Positions 1-6,863 are shown, counted from the first letter of the stretch. The stretch: DNA of 6,898 bases from Chloroflexota bacterium (GCA_021796155.1 JAJYOO010000123.1:1-6898); one strand, 5' to 3'. Made by a program: numbers and translations. The notes: generated by a model not told the origin, from the letters alone.

Positions 1-3000
1 GCGCTATCATCCAACTTTTGCGGCGTGATATCGCGGGCCACCCACACAACTGCATCTTCCGTAAGCGGGGCAGTTGCGCCGGAGAACCAAACGATCCGGT
101 CATGGACCAGCATTGCATATTCGAACCGCACCGGCTTGTGCGTTTGCAGCGTCTGCTGGATGTATTTGACGAACTCATCCGCTTTCTGCCTTGAGAAAAC
201 ATCATGCAATCGTTTGCCGAGTAAATCGCCCGCAGGCATATACAACAAATTGGGATCGGTCGGCGCGATCTTCAGATAGCGCCCATATTTATCAAGCACC
301 AGGATGACATCCGGGATGGCATCCAGCAATGCCTGCAATTCGGCTTCGGAAGCGCGCAGAGCTTCCTCGGCGCGTTTGCGCTCGGTAATATCCGTCAGCG
401 TACCTTCGTAAAAAAGGAGTTCGTCGTTTGCATCCCGGATCACGCGGGAATTTTCGAGGGCTACCACGACCGTGCCATCTGCGCGTTTCAATTCAAGCTC
501 GCGGTCGCGGACTTCGCCGGCTTCGTTCAATCGGGCGAGATTATGTTCACGGATTTCAGGACGCAGATAGAGATCATGCATGTTGAGCGCTAGCACCTGC
601 TCTTCGGTTTGATAGCCCAACATGCGAATCAAAGCCGGGTTGGCGGAGAGTATCTTTCCGTCTGGAGCGGTGCGGAAGATTCCGTCCAGCACCGTATCGA
701 ACAGGCCACGATACATGGCTTCGGAGATCCGAACCGATTCCTCTGCCTTTTTTCTTTCCGTAACATCAACAAACGAAACAAGCACTCTCGAACGAGTATC
801 TTGCCCGGAAGAGATTTCAACCCATTTTAGGTAAAATGATTTTTTCCTACCTTTCAGGGTACGGCCCACCGTTTCGCCTTCGTAGGTTTTTACGCCATTA
901 GAGATCGCGACCAGTTCGTGTCTGAAATACGGCCATGCTTCCTCGTCAAGCACACTGGAAATGTTATCAAGCAGGTCCTCTTCACTATCTGCCTCGAATA
1001 TTGGAAGGGAGGCTTGATTGACATCCAGAATTTTGATCAAGGAAGCACAATCAACCACATCTTCAGGATGTGCGTCGAAATATTTTTCAAAGTCGGTGAC
1101 GCCACGAGCGCGCAGGTTTGCAAGATATTGTTTGGCCTCGGTAAAATCCTCCACCCAAACACAAATGGGAGATTCATCGAAAAGCTTGCGATAGCGATTC
1201 TCGCTCTCGCGGATTTCCATTTCGGCGCGGCGACGTTCGGTTATATCCTCCACCGTGCCTTCATAATACAAGATGTGCCCGATGTCATCCCTGACCACAT
1301 GCGCGCTCTCGCGGACATAAATGCTGGTTCCATGCTTTGTGGCCCATTCCGCTTCGAGACCGCGCACCTGTCCGTCGCGTTCGATGCGGTCTTTGAATCC
1401 CCTGCGTTCGTATTGTGCATCGTTGCCGTCCTCTTCCAAATTGCGGTGGGACAAATCCTCGAGGGAATCGTATCCAAGCATTTTTACCAGCGCCGGGTTA
1501 GCCATCAGGATGCGTCCATCCGGCGTGGTGCGATATAAACCGATGCTCGTGTTTTCGTAAAGCGTGCGGAAGCGTTCCTCGCTTTCGCGCAAAGCCTCTT
1601 CTGCCATCTTGCGTTCGGTAATGTCGTAGGCGATGCCTCGCACGATTGGCTCCGCTATGCCCTCGGTCCGAAGCGTATTGTGATATTCCCATACGCGGTT
1701 TTCATCGGAAGCGGTAACGACCGTCATCGTTCCTGAAGCAAAACCTTTCTTGTGGACAGTCTTCAAGTATCTGGAAAAAGCGGCTTGCTGTTTTGGGATG
1801 AGAAGGTCTCGAATATTTTTCCCAATCAAATCCTTTTCGTCATAGCCGGTCACATGAGTCGCCCACGGATTGATGGAGAGAATGTTTCCCTGCAAATCAT
1901 GTGTGCAAATCAAAACGTGCCCACTCTCGACTAGGTCGCGGTAACGGTCCTCGCTTTCGCTCAACGCTTCCTGCGCGGCTTTGCTTTTGGTAACGTCAAC
2001 CATCAAGCCTTGCCAGAACAGCGGATTCCCTTCTGTGTCGCGGATAAGTTCCGCCTGGTCGCGGAACCAGACAATATGTCCATCGCGTGCGATGATGCGA
2101 TATTCGGTGTCGAACGGCTGGCTGTCCTGATGCACGCGATAGACTTCTGCCATCACGCGGTCATGATCTTCCGGATGCAAAACCTTCTCCCAGAAACCCG
2201 GATCCGCCACCCATTCTTCCGGCGTATAACCGAGAATAGCTTTGACCTGCGGACTAACGTACGTGGTGAGACTTATATTGCTGGCCGAATTCCTGTAAAC
2301 CATCATGGGTAGTTGTTCGACCAGCGCCCGATAATTTGCCTCCGCCCGGCGCAGTTCGTCTTCCACGCGTTGTTGTTCGCTCATGTCGCGCAGTACAGCC
2401 GCAAAATGTTTCTTTCCTGGTATTTCCGTGGGTGAGATTGCGATCTCTGCCGGGAACTCCGTTCCGTCTGCGCGTAAAGCCATGAACCTGCGTAAATGTC
2501 CGGGCATGCGTTTTGTGTCGCCGGAATTTATAAAATTGTCCGCGTATCTCTCGTGTTCGTTTTGGAAACGCTTCGGGAGCAAAAAGCTGAGCGGTTTTCC
2601 TGCAACTTCAGAAGCCTTCCACTGGAACAGCTTTTCGGCGGTTGGATTGAAGAATGTAATTCGCTGGTTCTCATCCACCACGATGATCGCATCCATGGCA
2701 TTCGTGACCAGCGAATGGAATTCTGTCGAATAGGCCAGGCCGGTTTCTTCGATTTGTTTGTGGTTGGACGCATTCTGCATCACAGCCATGACAGCTTCGC
2801 GGCCATCAAGCATCCATTTTTGATTTGTCACTTCAACAACAACTTTGGAGCCGTCTTTCCTGCAATATGTTGTTTCCCCCGAAGTTTTGGAGCCTTGCTG
2901 TGTGGAACGCACTTTTCCGTTTTGCGGCGAAGCGTCTATCTTTGCGAGGATGTCCGTCAGGCGCATATCGAGAAATTCCAGGCGCGAATATCCGTACTGC

Positions 3001-3155
3001 TCGACAGCTGCCTTGTTGACATCCAGAAAATTAAATGTTTCGGTGTCGTAAATCCACGCGGGCAGGGGATTGTTTCTAAAAAGCAGATCGGCTTCTTCTT
3101 TTTTCTTCTTTTGTTTTGGAAGTAAAACTGGCTTGCTTCGTGAAGGAGTTCTCAT
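1..3155 (-). CDS. Multi-PAS-domain sensor protein, partial (C-terminus beyond the left edge)
   Basis: The frame is open from ATG at 3155-3153 to the window edge, giving 1051 residues with no stop. I see eight consecutive PAS domains at about residues 20-131, 142-260, 272-390, 400-515, 524-641, 650-801, 811-926 and 936-1045. Most end in the typical D-[IVM]-[TS]-x-x-[RKQ] PAC signature (residues 257, 387, 511, 637, 797, 922, 1042), followed by a short helical linker such as RAEEALRASE. PAS3 is of the PAS_3 type (W322...LHPEDHDR). PAS6 is about 35 residues longer than the others. No signal peptide or membrane segment is visible, so it should be cytoplasmic; the N-terminus is lysine-rich (residues 14-19). 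PAS domains bind small ligands or cofactors and signal to a C-terminal output. Here that part (histidine kinase, GGDEF/EAL or phosphatase) is outside the window, so the type of signalling protein is unknown. The frame stays open upstream to a stop at 3236-3234, with a GTG at 3188, but the ATG fits best. No Shine-Dalgarno sequence precedes it. A weak -10-like TAGAAT lies at 3210-3205 without a -35. Confidence 0.93.
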   Translation of the reverse strand, partial: MRTPSRSKPVLLPKQKKKKEEADLLFRNNPLPAWIYDTETFNFLDVNKAAVEQYGYSRLEFLDMRLTDILAKIDASPQNGKVRSTQQGSKTSGETTYCRKDGSKVVVEVTNQKWMLDGREAVMAVMQNASNHKQIEETGLAYSTEFHSLVTNAMDAIIVVDENQRITFFNPTAEKLFQWKASEVAGKPLSFLLPKRFQNEHERYADNFINSGDTKRMPGHLRRFMALRADGTEFPAEIAISPTEIPGKKHFAAVLRDMSEQQRVEDELRRAEANYRALVEQLPMMVYRNSASNISLTTYVSPQVKAILGYTPEEWVADPGFWEKVLHPEDHDRVMAEVYRVHQDSQPFDTEYRIIARDGHIVWFRDQAELIRDTEGNPLFWQGLMVDVTKSKAAQEALSESEDRYRDLVESGHVLICTHDLQGNILSINPWATHVTGYDEKDLIGKNIRDLLIPKQQAAFSRYLKTVHKKGFASGTMTVVTASDENRVWEYHNTLRTEGIAEPIVRGIAYDITERKMAEEALRESEERFRTLYENTSIGLYRTTPDGRILMANPALVKMLGYDSLEDLSHRNLEEDGNDAQYERRGFKDRIERDGQVRGLEAEWATKHGTSIYVRESAHVVRDDIGHILYYEGTVEDITERRRAEMEIRESENRYRKLFDESPICVWVEDFTEAKQYLANLRARGVTDFEKYFDAHPEDVVDCASLIKILDVNQASLPIFEADSEEDLLDNISSVLDEEAWPYFRHELVAISNGVKTYEGETVGRTLKGRKKSFYLKWVEISSGQDTRSRVLVSFVDVTERKKAEESVRISEAMYRGLFDTVLDGIFRTAPDGKILSANPALIRMLGYQTEEQVLALNMHDLYLRPEIREHNLARLNEAGEVRDRELELKRADGTVVVALENSRVIRDANDELLFYEGTLTDITERKRAEEALRASEAELQALLDAIPDVILVLDKYGRYLKIAPTDPNLLYMPAGDLLGKRLHDVFSRQKADEFVKYIQQTLQTHKPVRFEYAMLVHDRIVWFSGATAPLTEDAVVWVARDITPQKLDDS

Positions 3156-3258
3156 TTTTATTGATCTGTTGTTGTTAAATCCGGGCACTCTTACAGACAA
3201 ATTTATTCTACCTCGCGAATGCAGATGCCCCGCTTACATCGGCTTTCAATTTCATGCC

Positions 3259-3276
3259 AAAAATGTTAGTATTTTT
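3259..3276. promoter_or_regulatory. AT-rich inverted repeat upstream of the operon promoter
   Basis: AAAAAT (3259-3264) and ATTTTT (3271-3276) form a 6-base inverted repeat with a 6-base spacer. It ends 7 bases before the TATAAT hexamer and covers the place where a -35 element would be. It could be an operator or an UP-like AT-rich tract. In an AT-rich intergenic region such a short dyad can also arise by chance, so regulation is only a suggestion. Confidence 0.25.
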
Positions 3277-3280
3277 ACTC

Positions 3281-3297
3281 TGCTATAATTTGTCGCA
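3281..3297 (+). promoter_or_regulatory. Extended -10 promoter giving a probably leaderless operon transcript
   Basis: TGcTATAAT occupies 3281-3289, a perfect match to the bacterial housekeeping extended -10 element (TGnTATAAT). No recognisable TTGACA-like -35 is present at 15-18 bases spacing, which is common when the TGn extension is present. The hexamer ends at 3289 and the ATG of the next gene begins at 3297. Usual -10 to start-site spacing therefore puts transcription initiation at about 3296-3297, on or next to the start codon. There is no room for a ribosome binding site, so the mRNA is probably leaderless. This promoter would serve all four rightward genes. Confidence 0.65.
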
Positions 3298-4280
3298 TGA
3301 TCCTTGTTACCGGCGCGACCGGATTTATCGGGCGCGTATTGATCCGTCAGTTGTTCGAGACCGGCCGCGAGGTCCGGGTTTTGATACGTCCATCTCGTCG
3401 CTCGCCGCGCATCCCAAAAGGTGTCCCGGTGGAAGTGGCTGTCGTCAGCCTGTCTGATGAACGCGCCATCCGCGCCGCGCTCAAAGATGTGGATGTGATT
3501 ATTCACCTGGCTGGCGCGGAGTCGCAGGGACGCAACGCGAACCTGCTCGCAACGGATATAAGAGGCACGGAGAATCTGGCGCGCGTGGCCGCGGATGTCG
3601 GTGTGAAGCGCATGGTCTATCTTAGCCATATTGGAGCCAACCGTTCATCGGGTTATCCCGTTTTCAAAGCGAAGGGAATTGCCGAGGAACATATCCGCCG
3701 CTCCGGAGTCCCGCATACGATCCTTCGGACTTCAATCGTGTTCGGCCCCGAAGATCATTTCACAACGAGTCTGGCGCGGCTCCTGCAAATGACGCCATTT
3801 TTCTTTCCGCTTCCCGGCAGCACGCGGACGGTTATCCAGCCATTGTGGGTGGAAGATTTGGTAACGACCTTGCTCTGGTCGCTCGATAACGATGAAACGA
3901 TCAACCAAACATACGAGATCGGCGGAAGCGAATACTTTACCGTCCGGCAAATCACCGAGATCATCATGCAAACGACGCAGCGGCCGCACATCCTTTATGA
4001 ATTGCATCCGGTGATTATGCGCGCACTCGTCGTTACATTTGAAACGTTCATTCCGCATTATCCGATCTCATCGTTCTGGCTCGATTACATTTCCATCAGC
4101 CGCACCTGCCCGGTGGACAACATGCCGCGCACGTTTGGCTTGATGCCGGCGCGCTTTGCTTATCGTCTCGATTATCTCAAGCGGACGCCGTGGTATTCCG
4201 CCGCGTGGCGGCGCATGACAAAACGAATCTCTCAAACCACTGACCGTGTTTTAGAATCGGTGCGGACGTTTCGATTGTAG
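3297..4280 (+). CDS. NAD(P)-binding SDR-family epimerase/dehydratase-like protein (NDUFA9-like)
   Basis: A 327-residue protein of the extended/atypical short-chain dehydrogenase superfamily. The N-terminal Rossmann motif TGATGFIG is at residues 5-12, followed by beta-2 ending in RVLIRP (27-32), where the arginines suggest NADP(H) preference. The strand motif IIHLAG is at 68-73. A YxxxK pair (Y120, K124) follows the SHIGA segment (110-114) and is placed like the usual SDR active site. The strand ILRTSIVFGPED (142-153) and the VIQPLWVEDLV segment match the NAD(P)H-binding, complex I NDUFA9-like branch. The C-terminal third (from about 235) is the substrate-binding part and is not diagnostic. 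Substrate is unknown: members range from sugar-nucleotide and steroid enzymes to non-catalytic quinone-related subunits. The ATG at 3297 starts directly at the Rossmann strand, which supports this start, and it lies 7 bases after the -10 box. First gene of the operon, with 2 bases to the next. Confidence 0.93.
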   Translation: MILVTGATGFIGRVLIRQLFETGREVRVLIRPSRRSPRIPKGVPVEVAVVSLSDERAIRAALKDVDVIIHLAGAESQGRNANLLATDIRGTENLARVAADVGVKRMVYLSHIGANRSSGYPVFKAKGIAEEHIRRSGVPHTILRTSIVFGPEDHFTTSLARLLQMTPFFFPLPGSTRTVIQPLWVEDLVTTLLWSLDNDETINQTYEIGGSEYFTVRQITEIIMQTTQRPHILYELHPVIMRALVVTFETFIPHYPISSFWLDYISISRTCPVDNMPRTFGLMPARFAYRLDYLKRTPWYSAAWRRMTKRISQTTDRVLESVRTFRL

Positions 4281-4282
4281 CC

Positions 4283-5179
4283 ATGCCATCCTGGAATATT
4301 CGTCTTTTGGAAACGCCGGAAGAAATGTCGGCGGTTGAAGAACTTCAACGTCAGGTTTGGCCTGGCAGCGAGACCGATGTTGTGCCGGCGCATTTATTGA
4401 TCACCGCGATACATAACGGCGGCGTGGTCCTCGGCGCGATTGACAACGAAAAAGTTGTTGGCTTTGTGTTTGGATTTCCCGGCATCGAGTTCACACCTGA
4501 TGGCCCACGTCCCAAACATTGTTCGCATATGGCGGGCGTTCATCCGGATTATCGCAACACTGGCATTGGCTTTGCGCTCAAACGCGCGCAATGGCAAATG
4601 GTCCGGCATCAGGGACTCGATCACGTTACGTGGACATATGATCCGCTGTTGAGTCGTAATGCTTATCTCAACGTCGCGCGGCTCGGTGCGGTGTGCTCCA
4701 CGTATCGCCGCTCAGAATATGGCGATATGCGCGACGGACTGAATGCCGGCCTGCCTTCCGACCGTTTTCAATTGGACTGGTGGATCAATACCAAACGCGT
4801 CGAACGCAGACTTGGCAAACGCGCCCGGCCGACGTTGAGTCTCAGCCATCTTTTACGCGTCGGCGTGCATCCGCTTTATACGCTTCAACCCTTCGACTTC
4901 GCTCAGGGCGGGACCGGAAATTTATTGCGCCCGCCCGAACGCGTTCCTCCGCTGGAAGCGCAACTCATCGCGGCTGAAATCCCATCTGATTTCATGGCTT
5001 TGAAATCCACTGATTTTCCCTTAGCGCGTGATTGGCGTTTCTTCTCGCGCGAATTCTTCGAGACAGCTTTTTCAAAGGGTTATATTGTTACTGATTTTGT
5101 CTTCGACAAGAACGAAAATAATCCACGTAGTTTCTATATTCTCACCGATGGTGAAAGCACACTGGACTCTTCAGGATGA
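4283..5179 (+). CDS. GNAT-family acetyltransferase, COG3375 type
   Basis: A 298-residue protein. The GNAT fold fills roughly residues 5-165. The acetyl-CoA pyrophosphate-binding signature R91-N-T-G94-I-G96 lies in the segment MAGVHPDYRNTGIGFALKRA. It is followed by WTYDPLLSRNAYLNVARLGA (117-136) and GLPSDRFQLDWW (156-167), which I recognise from the predicted-acetyltransferase group COG3375. The C-terminal part (about 225-298) includes WRFFSREFFETAF and GYIVTDFVF, also typical of that group. The reaction is probably acyl transfer from acyl-CoA to an amine; the acceptor is not known. The start is 2 bases after the preceding stop and has no Shine-Dalgarno sequence, implying coupled or reinitiated translation. 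An in-frame repeat-derived peptide, PFDFAQGG, occurs at residues 203-210 in the linker between the GNAT core and the C-terminal part. The gene ends in an ATGA overlap with the next gene. Confidence 0.9.
   Translation: MPSWNIRLLETPEEMSAVEELQRQVWPGSETDVVPAHLLITAIHNGGVVLGAIDNEKVVGFVFGFPGIEFTPDGPRPKHCSHMAGVHPDYRNTGIGFALKRAQWQMVRHQGLDHVTWTYDPLLSRNAYLNVARLGAVCSTYRRSEYGDMRDGLNAGLPSDRFQLDWWINTKRVERRLGKRARPTLSLSHLLRVGVHPLYTLQPFDFAQGGTGNLLRPPERVPPLEAQLIAAEIPSDFMALKSTDFPLARDWRFFSREFFETAFSKGYIVTDFVFDKNENNPRSFYILTDGESTLDSSG
4889..4909. repeat. Interspersed imperfect palindrome inside the acetyltransferase gene
   Basis: CCCTTCGACTTCGCTCAGGG, followed by C, occupies 4889-4909. Its reverse complement reads CCCTGAGCGAAGTCGAAGGG. 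The ends pair (CCCT/AGGG) and the middle is an imperfect palindrome. I recall this sequence as a frequent dispersed repeat in Chloroflexota and some other bacterial genomes. Here it is in frame and translated as PFDFAQG without breaking the gene. Only one copy is visible in the window, so its repeat status rests on recalled knowledge rather than on internal evidence. Confidence 0.6.
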
Positions 5180-5931
5180 ATCGTCTCGACCTCGAAAATT
5201 GGTGGGCCATCCAGGCCATGATCGCCTCCTACAATCACGTTTATCAAGTCGTACATCAAACGGCTTATGAGACACGCGGCATCATTGGCGTATCCATTTA
5301 TGGCGACGCGCCGATCGCACCATATCAATATGAATTCCTCGCGTTGACATCCAGCCCGAAGGACGTGGTCGAAGCGATCCGGGCTTATCCAATGGACGGG
5401 CAAAACTACGTGCTCGACATCTTCCACGAAGAACCATCGGCGCGTAATTTGAAAGCCGATTACATTCTCGAAGGATATGAATTTGTCCGCACCGGGCCGA
5501 TTCTTGGCCTGCAGCTTCCCATACGGATTCGGTCCAATCTTTCAGATATTCATAAAGCCGTCAAAATTTGCGAAGCGCAACATGCAAATGAAACGCTTTC
5601 AGCCGAAAACGAACATTTGCCGTTGCGGGGATTACGGGGCAAGCACATCCATAATTTTTACGCGGAGATGGATGGGCAGGCGGTCGGCTGGGCGCAGCTT
5701 GTGACAGTTTATCCGAGTGTCGGCTATTTGAATCAAGTCTATGTGATGAATGCCTTCCGCAATCGCGGCATCGGACGCGCGTTGGTCGAACGCGCACATC
5801 TCCATTGTATGCGGATCAATCTCGAACACATGATTTTGATTCCATCCGACATGGCATTGCCGATGTATCGTCGTCTTGGCTATCGTCCGTTGGCTTATTT
5901 CACGGCGCTCCGCCCGCGGGAAAAAGAATGA
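5176..5931 (+). CDS. GNAT-family acetyltransferase with a long N-terminal half
   Basis: A 251-residue protein. The C-terminal half (about 115-245) is a GNAT domain: AVGWAQLVTVYP strand, then VYVMNAFRNRGIGRALVERA with the acetyl-CoA-binding R195-x-x-G198-x-G200, and the closing ALPMYRRLGYRPL, in which Y231 sits where GNAT enzymes often carry the catalytic or CoA-contacting tyrosine. The N-terminal half (1-115), with YEFLALTSSPKDVVEAIRAY, YVLDIFHEEPSARNLKADY and LEGYEFVRTGPILGLQLP, shows no CoA-binding motif. It may be a degenerate first GNAT lobe or an acceptor-binding domain; I do not recognise it as a named domain. The ATG overlaps the preceding stop by 4 bases (ATGA at 5176-5179), so translation is probably coupled. 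The only purine-rich stretch, AGG, abuts the ATG and is too close to act as a normal ribosome binding site. The acceptor substrate is unknown. Confidence 0.88.
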   Translation: MNRLDLENWWAIQAMIASYNHVYQVVHQTAYETRGIIGVSIYGDAPIAPYQYEFLALTSSPKDVVEAIRAYPMDGQNYVLDIFHEEPSARNLKADYILEGYEFVRTGPILGLQLPIRIRSNLSDIHKAVKICEAQHANETLSAENEHLPLRGLRGKHIHNFYAEMDGQAVGWAQLVTVYPSVGYLNQVYVMNAFRNRGIGRALVERAHLHCMRINLEHMILIPSDMALPMYRRLGYRPLAYFTALRPREKE

Positions 5932-6806
5932 TGCGTCCATCCTTCGTCCAGCGCGCACTGCGTAAGTTCGACAAGACACTTTCTTCTTTCTTTTTTCTTG
6001 ATCAATGGGTCATCATGACCGCACAAGACATGGCTTACGATTCACTCCAATGGTCAAAGCTCCAGCCCATTGTCCCAGACAAAGATCGCTATTGGGCCGA
6101 TCCCTTCGTAATTCAAAAAGATAATCTTTATTTCATCTTCGCTGAAGAAAAAATCTATGCAACCAAACGCGGGCGAATCATCTGCATCACGTTGGATCAA
6201 CAAGAGAATGTGTTGTCGAATCAAGTTGCGCTCGAGCGGCCATATCATCTTTCGTATCCATTCCTGTTTGAATATCGAGATGAACTCTATATGCTGCCTG
6301 AGTCGGCGCAAAATCAAAACGTCGAGTTATATCGCTGTACAGAATTTCCAAACAAATGGAAATTTGTCAAGAATTTGATGTCGGACATTTACGCGGCAGA
6401 CGCCACACTATCTGAGCATGATAACAAATGGTGGATGTTTGTAAATGTAAAAGAAGCTGGCGGCTCGAGTCTTGATGCTTTGCATTTGTTTTATGCGGAC
6501 AGCCCGCTGGCAAGCCAATGGACGCCGCATCCTTGCAACCCGATCGTCAAAGATATTCGCTCGGCGCGGCCAGCAGGTCGCATCTTTTCGCAGGACGGGA
6601 AGTTGATTCGCCCTTCGCAAGATTCATCGCGTCGGTACGGGCGCGCGCTGAAATTCAACCGCATCATCAAGCTCAACGAAAATGAATATGAAGAAGTTCT
6701 TGATACAGATTTCTCGCCGCGCGGTGGGAAAATTATCGCGACGCATACATTCAATCAAGCGGGAAATCTAGCTGTCATTGATGCAATTATCAGAAGATGG
6801 AAATAG
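5928..6806 (+). CDS. GINT1 N-terminal-like beta-propeller protein (GH43-like fold)
   Basis: A 292-residue protein with the repeated aromatic/acidic strand pattern of a five-bladed propeller related to glycoside hydrolase family 43. Motifs in order are RYWADPFV (54-61, D58), ERPYHLSYPFLFEY (103-116), MLPES (122-126, E125), AADATL (about 156-161, D158), WWMFVN, LHLFYADSP and SARPAGRIF (about 212-220). These match the domain named after the N-terminus of plant glucosamine inositolphosphorylceramide transferase 1 (GINT1). No GT64 transferase domain follows, so the protein is propeller-only. D58, E125 and D158 occupy positions where GH43-type enzymes carry acidic residues; catalysis is not shown. 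The start lies at ATGATG: 5928 gives an ATGA overlap with the preceding stop, 5931 gives a 1-base overlap. The purine-rich GGGAAAAAGA just upstream could serve either. An in-frame ATG at 5805 would lie deep inside the previous gene and is unlikely. The gene looks AT-richer than the first operon genes. Last gene of the operon. Confidence 0.85.
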   Translation: MMRPSFVQRALRKFDKTLSSFFFLDQWVIMTAQDMAYDSLQWSKLQPIVPDKDRYWADPFVIQKDNLYFIFAEEKIYATKRGRIICITLDQQENVLSNQVALERPYHLSYPFLFEYRDELYMLPESAQNQNVELYRCTEFPNKWKFVKNLMSDIYAADATLSEHDNKWWMFVNVKEAGGSSLDALHLFYADSPLASQWTPHPCNPIVKDIRSARPAGRIFSQDGKLIRPSQDSSRRYGRALKFNRIIKLNENEYEEVLDTDFSPRGGKIIATHTFNQAGNLAVIDAIIRRWK

Positions 6807-6822
6807 GCTATTAACGCATGGA

Positions 6823-6839
6823 CCGACCTGTAAGGTCGG
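6823..6839. terminator. Perfect hairpin downstream of the operon, without a U-tract
   Basis: CCGACCT (6823-6829), loop GTA (6830-6832) and AGGTCGG (6833-6839) form a perfect 7-pair stem beginning 17 bases after the last stop codon of the operon. It is followed by CCCAGCGG, not by a run of T. It is therefore not a classical intrinsic terminator and may be a repeat palindrome or an mRNA 3'-end stabiliser. Confidence 0.35.
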
Positions 6840-6863
6840 CCCAGCGGTTGGATGTGGAGAAGA

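Noticed and set aside
918..1538. Open plus-strand frame of 206 codons
   Set aside because: It lies wholly antisense to PAS5-PAS7 of the minus-strand sensor, whose frame is open and clearly protein-like. Its translation shows no domain pattern.
2496..3125. Open plus-strand frame of 209 codons
   Set aside because: It is antisense to PAS1-PAS2 of the sensor, and its end is low-complexity phenylalanine made by the complement of the sensor's lysine-rich N-terminus.
3205..3210. TAGAAT as a -10 element for the minus-strand sensor gene
   Set aside because: It matches the hexamer loosely, but no -35 and no TGn extension are present, so it is mentioned only in the gene entry.
3252..3629. Minus-strand frame of 125 codons starting in the SDR gene
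   Set aside because: It is antisense to the Rossmann domain of the SDR protein and spans the promoter; no family resemblance.
5805..5927. Upstream extension of the propeller gene to an ATG at 5805
   Set aside because: It would overlap the GNAT gene by 127 bases and add 41 residues with no propeller character. The ATGATG at the stop codon of the GNAT gene is the natural start.
5980..6000. Pyrimidine-rich tract with a T6 run near the start of the propeller gene
   Set aside because: I considered it as a slippage or frameshift site. The frame continues normally and encodes a short hydrophobic stretch (SSFFFLDQW) that is too brief for a membrane segment.
6008..6020. 13-base perfect palindrome GGTCATCATGACC
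   Set aside because: It lies inside the propeller coding region about 80 bases after the start, and it is short enough to be due to chance and codon content. No second copy was seen.
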